From DASRQK01 sp964401685 (lineage in GTDB: Bacteria; Bacteroidota; Bacteroidia; Sphingobacteriales; Sphingobacteriaceae): 32,549 nt of DNA. A program made the position numbers and the translations under genes. Position 1 is the first letter of the stretch. Every line of letters begins with the position of its first letter. The notes beneath the pieces were generated by a model, which ran no database searches, was not told where the DNA came from, and saw only the letters and a program-made list of their open reading frames with translations. Positions 1-7,900 of the stretch are shown here, piece by piece. The stretch lies in NCBI GenBank assembly GCA_964401685.1, contig CAYNZH010000026.1:1-32549 (forward strand). Direction: 5' to 3'.

Positions 1-458
1 AATAGCCGGAACTCTGGGAATTGTTTTTGATTTACCATTAATACGACCGCAACGAAGCCAAAAAGAATGGCGGAGAACGCCATGCCCCAAAAGCGATTCA
101 AACCATAAAAGGCAATCATCAGGATGATAAACATGTGTTGCAAGCCGATCGCATTAAGATTGTTTGTAGTAATGGTGACAGCGAGCAAATAAATCGTCAT
201 TCCAATTAGCCCCAGCTTGGTCGTCAGTTTGAGGTATTTGGGTTGAAAAAATAGGAGTACAGCCATTGCTGTACAGAAAATAATGCTTAGCGGAACTACC
301 TTTGAGAGCAAAGGATCCCCCACATAAGAACTATAAACGATAATCAGTTTAGCTACTGTAAAGGCTATACTGGCCATAATGATCACGAAAATCACCTGAT
401 CCAACGCATCGGGCAGTGCCGACTGGAGTCTCCTTCTATGATTTGTTATAAATTGCAT
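1..458 (-). CDS. N-terminus of a polytopic membrane protein, unidentified (partial)
   Basis: An ATG at 456-458 opens a frame that runs off the left edge, giving 152 residues without a stop. It begins MQFITNHRRRLQSALPDALD, a short basic cytoplasmic head, and then shows about five hydrophobic segments separated by short loops. The start lies inside the end of the PH-domain gene (13-nt overlap), so it is probably translated with that gene. The layout, a membrane-embedded sensor-like N-terminus with its catalytic part outside the window, resembles the input domains of Bacteroidota sensor histidine kinases, but no signature residue is visible here. I do not assign a function. The reality of the gene is supported by the coding overlap and the clean run of membrane segments. 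Confidence 0.7.
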   Translation of the reverse strand, partial: MQFITNHRRRLQSALPDALDQVIFVIIMASIAFTVAKLIIVYSSYVGDPLLSKVVPLSIIFCTAMAVLLFFQPKYLKLTTKLGLIGMTIYLLAVTITTNNLNAIGLQHMFIILMIAFYGLNRFWGMAFSAILFGFVAVVLMVNQKQFPEFRL

Positions 459-1957
459 TGCCATATGAGTTTGTCTGAAAGCAGTTTTACATCTTCCACC
501 TGAAAATAACTTAGGTTTAATGCCCCGGACGAGGTAGATACCGAAAGGTTAGCCGTTTGGAAACGTTTCTGAATAATTGACTGAGATACTTGCACCGATA
601 AAATCCTGTTGATGGGCAAGACTTGTTCCTCGCGGTCCCAAATACCCGATCTTTTGATGAGAAACTGCTCGCTCACAAGAAATTGATAATTAAAAAAATA
701 GATGATCTGCGCAATGACGGCGAGGGCGTACACGGCCCAGGCAATACCTAGGAATATGCATGCGGGCAATATTAAGTGCAGATAGAGCAAAATCGGTCCC
801 ATGACCGCGCTTGCTTTAAAAAACCTATTGATAAGTAACCCAACCTTTGGTCTGAGTACGTGGAGATTCGAGTATATATTTCGGTCGAAAAGTAGCTCTG
901 ATAAGATAGATCGGGACGCATGATTGATCCCAGGCATTCGAATGACGGCACTCTCTGGTTTACTGTTGCTTACGGTGATTTGGTGCAGGGACAGGACGCC
1001 GAGACCCATGGATCTCAAGATCGGGTTGTCCGAAAATCTTACCGTTTGTACACGGTTTTTATTTAAGATAATGTCCTTAAGCTGGAACAAGCCATAGTGC
1101 ATTATCAGGTTGCCGTTTTGCAGCTTTTCCAACGAGAAATTATAGTAAGTAATTAGGTACTTGTACAAATTGATGAGAACGGGGATCAAAATGATCAGCA
1201 ATCCCAGAAAAGCAATCTGCGCCAGCATATTAACCCAATTTTCCCGGAACTCCAACCAAAAAGAACTCAGCGTGTCCATATCGGGGAGATTTGCAAAACC
1301 TACTGTTTGCTCAAACGTACTGATCAAAAAAGCAAAAAATAGAACCAAACCCTGTGTATAATTTGAAAAAAGACTGACCAAGAGAATGTCTTTGTTCGGG
1401 ATTCGGAAAATGCCTTCACTTTCTTCCGACTGACCTCCTAAGATTTCGCCAGTCGGCCGATTTGCCTGTGACATTCCTTTTCGGGACAGATAGGCCTTTA
1501 GGGTATCCGCAGTTTGCTGGTCTAAAGCGTATAGATCCGCTTCCTTTTCTTTGCTTCCAGCGGATTCGATTTCAAAACCATAAAGGTCCAGAGCCTGTTG
1601 AAACACATTTTGCTTGATATTGACCTGTAAAATATTCTCAAATTTTATGACGGTTTTGCTTTTGTTGAATACCCCTTCTTCAATGAGCAATTCTTGCTGC
1701 GCTTCGTCCACATAATAGTAGAAATGCTTGTATTGGACGTATGCAAACACCATTTGGAGAATAAAAAGCAGAGCAAATCCAGCCCACAGTTGCCAGCTGA
1801 GCAATATAGCAGGATGTTTGATGCCAAAGTAGATCAAGGCCAAACCTAATGCCTTGACCAAGGTCCAGAAGGACTGTAGTCCCTGCAATACCACGCCACC
1901 CTTGTTCAGCCTTCTGCGGATGGTAAAATCAATGTGCTCCAAAGGGTTCCTCTCCAC
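446..1957 (-). CDS. Three-PH-domain membrane protein, YdbT-like
   Basis: This is a 503-residue membrane protein of the bacterial PH domain family (bPH_2, formerly DUF304), laid out like Bacillus YdbT. A pair of hydrophobic segments (about 30-75) precedes PH-like block 1 (about 78-160). A second membrane pair (about 190-270) precedes block 2 (about 272-356), and a third (about 375-422) precedes block 3 (about 424-500). Each block has the family pattern of a short strand, a 'GVF/GLF/GIW' turn, and an 'I..NRI/V' strand. The start is GTG at 1955-1957, inside the end of the upstream YdbS-like gene (29-nt overlap), which suggests translational coupling; a later TTG is possible. Family members are linked to membrane integrity and antimicrobial tolerance in Bacillus, but the molecular role is unsettled. 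Confidence 0.85.
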   Translation of the reverse strand: MERNPLEHIDFTIRRRLNKGGVVLQGLQSFWTLVKALGLALIYFGIKHPAILLSWQLWAGFALLFILQMVFAYVQYKHFYYYVDEAQQELLIEEGVFNKSKTVIKFENILQVNIKQNVFQQALDLYGFEIESAGSKEKEADLYALDQQTADTLKAYLSRKGMSQANRPTGEILGGQSEESEGIFRIPNKDILLVSLFSNYTQGLVLFFAFLISTFEQTVGFANLPDMDTLSSFWLEFRENWVNMLAQIAFLGLLIILIPVLINLYKYLITYYNFSLEKLQNGNLIMHYGLFQLKDIILNKNRVQTVRFSDNPILRSMGLGVLSLHQITVSNSKPESAVIRMPGINHASRSILSELLFDRNIYSNLHVLRPKVGLLINRFFKASAVMGPILLYLHLILPACIFLGIAWAVYALAVIAQIIYFFNYQFLVSEQFLIKRSGIWDREEQVLPINRILSVQVSQSIIQKRFQTANLSVSTSSGALNLSYFQVEDVKLLSDKLIWQCNL

Positions 1958-2471
1958 TTTTGATTTTTGAAATGCGGGTTGAAATGTGTTGTTGGAGACG
2001 CTGGCCGGTCTCGAGGCTCAGTCCTGAAATACGCATATCCCGGCCCGACCCCGCGGTATATAAGTCAATCGAGACCAAACCTAAACTTCTAGAGATCAGC
2101 GTTGATCCTATCTTTACGTGTTGTATATGTTTAAATGGGATGATCAGGGTATAATGGTTGAATACCCCTGCCTTATACAGTACGTCATTTTCCCGCAGGG
2201 AATAGCTGCGCCGCCGGAATGAAATCAAGTTGAATATCAGGTAGGCAGCTATAAATAATGTCAGTACGCCAACGCTGATCAGCGCCGAAACCCAACCTTG
2301 GTTCAGAACCCAAAATACAAAGGAGAAAACGGCAGCACTCATGAAAATCAAGACTATCAACGTGTTTATCCAGATGACGAATTTGTACCGCGGCGAAATC
2401 GATTCAAAAGGAATGTCTTCCCAACGCGGCAAGCTCTCCCACTGAATATGTTGATTGGTATACAAGGTCAT
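1929..2471 (-). CDS. Single-PH-domain membrane protein, YdbS-like
   Basis: This is a small membrane protein of about 180 residues with two hydrophobic segments followed by one bPH_2 domain. The domain contains the pattern RRRSYSLRENDVLYKAGVFN, then 'IPFKHIQHVKIG' and 'SRSLGLVSIDLYTAG', which is typical of YdbS. It is the natural partner of the YdbT-like gene downstream, with which it overlaps by 29 nt. I chose the ATG at 2469-2471. The frame can be extended to a TTG at 2528, but that extension runs into the poly-T tract of the tmm terminator and adds residues unlike the family. A weak -7 box (TATATTTA on the minus strand, 2495-2502) lies just upstream of the chosen start and agrees with it. 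YdbS/YdbT pairs are thought to act together in the membrane. Confidence 0.85.
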   Translation of the reverse strand: MTLYTNQHIQWESLPRWEDIPFESISPRYKFVIWINTLIVLIFMSAAVFSFVFWVLNQGWVSALISVGVLTLFIAAYLIFNLISFRRRSYSLRENDVLYKAGVFNHYTLIIPFKHIQHVKIGSTLISRSLGLVSIDLYTAGSGRDMRISGLSLETGQRLQQHISTRISKIKSGEEPFGAH

Positions 2472-2526
2472 AAATGTCAGAAGTATTAAAGGGATAAATA
2501 TAGACTTTTTTTGTGAGAGGAAGGGC

Positions 2527-2571
2527 AAAAAAAAAGCTGGCCACGTTCGATCGCGGACAGCTGTTCTTTTT
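2527..2571 (-). terminator. Intrinsic terminator downstream of tmm
   Basis: Read on the minus strand, an AGCTG-T-CCGCG arm pairs with CGTGG-C-CAGCT around a 6-nt loop. The stem has one mismatch and one G:U pair and is followed by nine Ts. It starts about 21 bases after the tmm stop codon. An A-rich run on the other side means it could act in both directions. Confidence 0.75.
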
Positions 2572-2591
2572 ATCGGTAGTAAATTTCTGTG

Positions 2592-3956
2592 TCAGACCGG
2601 TTGCGAAGCTTCTTCCAGCTCCAGGTAACGCTCCAAACTATCGTCCATTTCTTCGATCCACGGCGTATGGTGGGGTGCCGCTTTGGTTTCGTCCATAACT
2701 GAGGTATAAACCTTGTCCCTGTATCCCAAAATATTGGTTTCTTTTTCCTTTAGCCAGTCTTTAAACATTTGGGCCACCTTATCCAGGTCAAATGGAGGAT
2801 AATCTGTGTAGCTGATCAGGTCTTTGAGATAATTTGTCTGGAAATCGACATGATCCTGTCCGCTCTGAGTAGATGCTTCGCCTTCCATCCAGAGATCGAT
2901 ATCTGCCCGGCGCGCCTCCTTTGAAGGAAGCTCGATGCGACCTAACATATAGTCTCTGGCGTACCACGCCTGAGCATCAAACATATTGAACGTATAATAC
3001 TGATCTTGCATGCCCAAAAAAATCAATTGTTCATTATCCTGGAAGACCACTCCCTTATACAGATTGTCCGGATAAAGGTTATTTTTCGTTTTTAAACGTA
3101 AGTTGTCGGGCAAAAACGGAAATTTGTGCTGATATCCCGTACAGAAAATCACAGCATCGAACTGCTGGGACGAGCCATCCTGGAAAAATGCTTTATCTTC
3201 CTCGAAATGTGTCACGCAGGGTTTCTCTTTGATACCGTCCGGCCAGTCACAGCCTATAGGATTGGATCTGTATGAAATAGTCACCTGCTTGCTTCCATGT
3301 TTATAGCATTGAACACCAATATCTTCGGCAGAATAGCTGCTGCCAATCAACAGGATGTTCTGATCTTTGAACTGGTCTGCGCCACGGAAATCGTGCGCAT
3401 GCATGACCGCTCCTGGGAAATTGTCTATCCCTTCGTAGAAAGGCATATTGGGCGTTGAAAAATGCCCTGTTCCCACCACCAGGTAATCAAAAAACTCCTC
3501 AAAGGTCTCATTTTTGACTAAATCATCAAAGACGACCCTGAACTGCTTTTTGTCTTCTAAATAATCGACCCACCGCGCAACGGTGTTGAACTGAATGAAA
3601 TCACGCGCGTTGGATTGTTTGATACGACCTTCAATGTAATCAAACAGCACTTCCCTCGGTGGATAGGAAGAAATCGGTTGACCAAAATGTTCTGTAAATG
3701 TATAGTCGGCAAACTCCAGGCACTCTTTTGGCCCGTTGGACCACAGGTATTTGTACATACTGCCGTGCAGTGGTTCGCCATACTTCCCGACACCTGTCCG
3801 CCAGGTATAATTCCACATTCCGCCCCAATTGGCCTGTTTCTCATAACACTTGATTTCGGGTACGGGGTTGCCTTTTTTCTGTTCTGACTCGAATGCTCTC
3901 AACATGGCGAGACCACTCGGGCCTGCCCCAATAATTCCTACTTTAAATGTTCCCAT
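2592..3956 (-). CDS. tmm: Trimethylamine monooxygenase (flavin-containing monooxygenase)
   Basis: The 454-residue protein oxidises trimethylamine to trimethylamine N-oxide with NADPH, FAD and oxygen, in the cytoplasm. The FAD-binding GAGPSG is at residues 10-15, the FMO fingerprint FxGxxxHxxxF at 180-190 (His186), the NADPH-binding GSSYSA at 205-210, and an FCTGY motif at 271-275. Beyond generic FMO motifs, long segments such as NYTWRTG, LWSNGPKECLEFADYTF and 'KHHTPWI'-like ends (here PHHTPWIEEMDDSLE) match the bacterial Tmm family as I remember it from Methylocella. The length is also usual for Tmm. The gene stands alone with its own promoter and terminator. No TMAO demethylase or TMAO transporter is in the window, so TMAO may be made as an osmolyte, as reported for the Bacteroidota species Myroides profundi, or for detoxification. 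Related amines or sulfides are possible alternative substrates. Confidence 0.9.
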   Translation of the reverse strand: MGTFKVGIIGAGPSGLAMLRAFESEQKKGNPVPEIKCYEKQANWGGMWNYTWRTGVGKYGEPLHGSMYKYLWSNGPKECLEFADYTFTEHFGQPISSYPPREVLFDYIEGRIKQSNARDFIQFNTVARWVDYLEDKKQFRVVFDDLVKNETFEEFFDYLVVGTGHFSTPNMPFYEGIDNFPGAVMHAHDFRGADQFKDQNILLIGSSYSAEDIGVQCYKHGSKQVTISYRSNPIGCDWPDGIKEKPCVTHFEEDKAFFQDGSSQQFDAVIFCTGYQHKFPFLPDNLRLKTKNNLYPDNLYKGVVFQDNEQLIFLGMQDQYYTFNMFDAQAWYARDYMLGRIELPSKEARRADIDLWMEGEASTQSGQDHVDFQTNYLKDLISYTDYPPFDLDKVAQMFKDWLKEKETNILGYRDKVYTSVMDETKAAPHHTPWIEEMDDSLERYLELEEASQPV

Positions 3957-4053
3957 ATAAAATTTTTGTGCATTTTTCTAAATGCAATTAAACGATTTAA
4001 TTAACTGAATCTCATGATTCTTAGAATTGCCAGCAAAGGCAATCAATGGAGAA

Positions 4054-4072
4054 AGTTACTTATACAGTAACT
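4054..4072. repeat. Perfect 7-bp inverted repeat in tmm leader
   Basis: The arms AGTTACT and AGTAACT are separated by TATAC. The repeat sits about 11-29 bases downstream of the tmm -7 box, near the predicted transcript start. This is a plausible operator for a dimeric repressor; as an RNA hairpin it would be weak and A/U-rich. No regulator gene is adjacent. Confidence 0.5.
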
Positions 4073-4082
4073 GCGTATCTTA

Positions 4083-4114
4083 CAAATATACAAAATTTCC
4101 TGTAAACTTCCAAA
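4083..4114 (-). promoter_or_regulatory. Bacteroidota-type promoter of tmm
   Basis: On the minus strand a TTTG (-33 element, 4111-4114) is followed after 20 bases by TATATTTG (-7 element, 4083-4090). This matches the Bacteroidota consensus TTTG / TAnnTTTG and its usual spacing. The transcript would start near 4076, giving a leader of about 120 nt. The promoter begins only 20 bases after the stop of the upstream amidase gene. Confidence 0.7.
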
Positions 4115-4134
4115 TCGTTTCCTCTTTTTCCGGC

Positions 4135-4944
4135 CTATCTGTACTGCAAAAATATCTGGTATAGTATATTCAAATCCCTTTCGGTCAGTTGGGGGGAATT
4201 GTCGCTTTGTACATAATGCCTTTTGAATGCCGTGATAGCCGCATTGGGATTGGTCATGTCATAGCCAATGACCCTTAGTGCGAGTAGGGGATCCCAGTTT
4301 TCGGGGATCTGATACTCAATTTTCTCTTCATCGTACCAAAAGCCAAATCCACTATCTGCCAAGGTCTTCCACGGAAAGTTGGCCGGATCAATTTTGCGGG
4401 TGGGAGCGGAGTCCATGTGTCCGATAAAATTGGCCTGTGGAATTTTGTATTTTTCCTTGAGCGTTGCTAAGAGATCAACAAGTGCCTGTATCTGGACTTC
4501 AGGCCAAGGATCTCCTATCCCATTGTTGTCCAGTTCTATACCTATGGAAGATGAGTTGAGATCTGTATCGTTGCCCCATTTACCCAAACCGGCGTGGTGC
4601 GCTCTATATAGATCGTGAACCATTTGAACAACAGTGCCATCCCGTCCTATGACATAGTGAGAACTCACTCCGGTTCGCACGCTATGAAAGGTGTTGATGG
4701 TCTGGGCCAGAGAGTTCTGAGCGGTGTGATGGATCATCACGTAATTTGGCTTTCTCAAACCAAAGTGAATGGCACCTATCCACTGCAAGTCTTCCCGATT
4801 TTCGGCATCCTCGGGAATTCCCCTCAGGGTGTTGGTTAAAGCTTTACTCTGCTTCCGGTAAGCTTTTTCGGTTGCGGCATATTTCGACGGGGCACAGCTG
4901 CCCAGCATTGCCAGAATAAGCAAAATACCTGTGTACTTGGTCAT
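4135..4944 (-). CDS. N-acetylmuramoyl-L-alanine amidase lipoprotein, AmiD-like
   Basis: The 269-residue enzyme of the Amidase_2 (AmpD/PGRP) fold is predicted to cut the bond between MurNAc and L-alanine in peptidoglycan or its fragments. The signal sequence ends in a lipobox (LGSC, Cys17), placing it on a periplasmic membrane face. Catalytic residues are visible: zinc ligands His72 (IHHTA), His176 (GHMD) and Asp186, with Glu137 and Lys184. The His-Lys-Asp spacing (8 and 2) is that of AmpD and AmiD. The segment GHMDSAPTRKIDP followed by FPW is close to E. coli AmiD, itself a lipoprotein. The ATG overlaps the TGA of the alpha-2-macroglobulin gene in an ATGA, so the two are translated together. 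This context suggests a joint role in envelope surveillance or repair. Confidence 0.88.
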   Translation of the reverse strand: MTKYTGILLILAMLGSCAPSKYAATEKAYRKQSKALTNTLRGIPEDAENREDLQWIGAIHFGLRKPNYVMIHHTAQNSLAQTINTFHSVRTGVSSHYVIGRDGTVVQMVHDLYRAHHAGLGKWGNDTDLNSSSIGIELDNNGIGDPWPEVQIQALVDLLATLKEKYKIPQANFIGHMDSAPTRKIDPANFPWKTLADSGFGFWYDEEKIEYQIPENWDPLLALRVIGYDMTNPNAAITAFKRHYVQSDNSPQLTERDLNILYQIFLQYR

Positions 4945-7900
4945 TTATTTTCGATTTTTAGTTTTATTCCTTGGGTTTGTGTATTCATTTCTGGTGCATA
5001 AATGCTTTGTAATGTACTGATGCCTCCGCTGAATTGGCCGGCATGACTTGCCCTGAGATCGTACTCAAAGACGTAGGTTCCTTTTGGTAGATAATCAAAG
5101 AAGAAGTTGGTCGCTACATCTGCAGTGCTTTCGTAGTAGCCTAGGCCGTCTTGCCATTTATAAACGGAAAGCACTGATGTTGGTTCGAAACCTCCCGCAC
5201 GCATGTCCTTGAGATGCATAAATTGCAAATCCCGGTCTGCCCGGATTACCAGTCTAACGGTGACGATGTCGCCGACTTTGATCGGGGTTTCACCACTAAT
5301 GGCTTGCAGCATCGTCCCGCTTCCGGTATTTTTCTTCAGGAAAAGTCCCTTCTCCAGATATGCGCCGCTTCCGGAAGCCTGTATTTCGTCTAAATCCTGG
5401 AAATATTGCCAGTGAACACCACCCCAGGCGACTCCCGGCGTCGTCTTACTCAGTTGGATGCGCCCCATCTGTGGCTTGATCTCGCCGCCCTGCCAAGAGA
5501 TCTTCCGGTAACTATCCGGCACATCTTCAACAGCCAATGGTACTTCCTGTCGGCCTACCCGAAGGCGAACTCCTGGCTCAACGCCCAACCAATTTTCCCC
5601 ACTGAGGAGTAATGCGTAGATTGCTTCTGTGGTTGCCTTCGAACTGGACCAGTGATTTGTCTGTTTATTTTTCAGTAACCACACTTTCATCTGTTCTACA
5701 CTTTCGTGCTCACCCGCTTCGTGAAATGCTTCGATCAATAGAGCCTGTGTCTCTATAGGGCTTTGCCACCAACTCCAGCCGCTGACGTTTGCTTTCCAGT
5801 ACATGCCCATTTCCTCGGAAATTACCGCCTGGTCCTTGAGGGATCGTATCATTTTTTGGGCTTTTCTGGACTCACCAGTTCGCTGATATACGCTCAGAAG
5901 CAGCGCGCGGGCGGAAAGATCCCCGGTACTGGTATTTTTCTCCTGCTTGCTGAGCATTCCCGCCCACTGATTCTTATCCATAGGAAAATCATCTAGAAAG
6001 TAAGATCTAGCGTAGAGATAATGCAATCCGTCCTGCGCCCTGGCCGTGTCGCGGGCGCGTTCATCCAGATACAGGAGAGCACCGCGGAGTATTTCCTCGT
6101 ACAAAGGCTCAAGGTCATCAACACGCTGGGTTCCGGGCTTCCGGTTCGCCGTATAAAGTGTTTTTAGATGCCCGAGCCCGGCGACAATATGGGTCGTGAT
6201 CCTGTGATTTTCCGGTCCCCCACTAAACCACGGGAAAGCACCTGAAGGCAATTGCATCCCGTGCAGCTTTCTGAGGGCATTCTGGCGCTGTTGCTTTAGG
6301 GTGTTTTCATCAAAAAGCTGCGCCAATTTCTTCATCCGGGTCGCTTCGTCCTCGGCCTGGTTTACCCAGGGAGTCTCCGTAAGTAAAATGGATTTTAGCT
6401 CGTCATTTGCTTCCAAGCGGGATTTTAGCAGCTCTTGGTTGTTCCAATAGTCAAATACCGCCCGAATTTGAGGATACTGCTCTGTAATCAGGCTCGAAAT
6501 CATTCCGCTGTAAAAAACAGAAAATTCGGCCTCAGCATTTTGGTGAGGAGAATTGGTCAGCGAGGGCAGTGCCTGTATGGCAAACCAGAGCGGATTACTG
6601 GCTAGCTCAACTACAAAATTTACATGTTCTCTGGTGGAGGAGGGCCTATCTTCAAGTAGATTTTTGAGCTCAAACACCTTGTCTTGGCCTTCTCTCGCAT
6701 AAATAGCAATGGATTCTGTCACGAGCTGCCTCTTGCTCAGCAAGGGCACAATGGCCTCTTCGCCATCGCTGAAATTGCCTGCCTGCGCAGTGACCCTGTA
6801 GACAATAGGAAAATTCAACGAGGGCACACGTAACGTCCAGGAAATATCACCACTTTTTCCTTGGTCCACCTCAAACCTCTGGCTGTTTTCGCTCAGTGAG
6901 AAGTCCAGATCGATGGCCTCCATAGTCCAGGCATTGAACAAGCTGAGGGATGCAGTCCCGCTCAGGTCACGTTCCGACATATTGATGATTTTTGTACTAA
7001 ATTGGAGTTCATCGCCCATCCTTAGGAAGCGTGGAACATTGGGAACGACCATCAATTCCTTGGCAGTGCGGGCTGTTTTCTCCAAATACCCTGTTTTTAG
7101 GTCTTTAGTATGCGCAAGTGCCATGAATTTCCACTCCGTCAGGCTTTCAGGAGTTGTAAATCGGATGCGTACATTTCCCTCTTTATCTGTCAATAAATTT
7201 GGGTAAAAGAATGCGGTTTCCTGCAAATTGCGTCTGATTTGAATAGAGTTTGTGGATTGGCTTGCCTGCTGTCCTTCTTGCTCTGCTAGTACGACTTCAT
7301 CTAACATTGATTGGGTTCCCAATTCCGGAATCATGAATTTGTTTTCAGTTGACCCTACTGTGGTTATAGATCGATTGCTTCGTATGAAGCTAGGATTTAC
7401 AAAGCTAAAACCAAAGTCCGACAGGTCTTCAAATCGAAGAACTTCCGGGTAATGGTAGAAATTCCACGGTCTAAATTTTAAACTATTACTTCTATTGAAA
7501 GAAATATCGGTATGCCAACCTCTCTGTCCCATAGCAAATACAGGAGGTCGAGGAGAGAAGTAAATGCGATTGGCAGCGAACTGGTCCAGGGATGCATCGT
7601 ACATCAGAGCGAGGAGTTCAGCATTCACCTTGTCTTTCCCAGGTCCATTGATCGTGAGTTCCCAACTTTCTTCCTTGCCCGGGCTCAATTTGTCTCGGAA
7701 AGTTCGCGTAGTCAGCACTAGATTTTCATACACCTGCTTCAGCGGGATGCCTAGTTTGCCCGATTGTACTGTTCCGTGCTTTCCGAAATAGTAATGAAGC
7801 CAAATACTTGAAATTTCCTCCGAAGGCAAGTCAAATGAGGTCGTTTTGACTTCATTGTTGAGNNNNNNNNNNNNNNNNNNNNNNNNNNNNNNNNNNNNNN

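Noticed and set aside
2472..2528. Extended N-terminus of the YdbS-like protein from a TTG at 2528
   Set aside because: The extension overlaps the poly-T part of the tmm terminator, has no ribosome site and does not resemble family N-termini.
3957..4134. Riboswitch in the long tmm leader
   Set aside because: Apart from one short A/U-rich palindrome I see no conserved aptamer-like helices.
7751..7829. Two separate macroglobulin genes overlapping near the gap
   Set aside because: The second 'start' is mid-domain and the apparent overlap comes from the duplicated 55-bp flank; collapsing it gives one frame.
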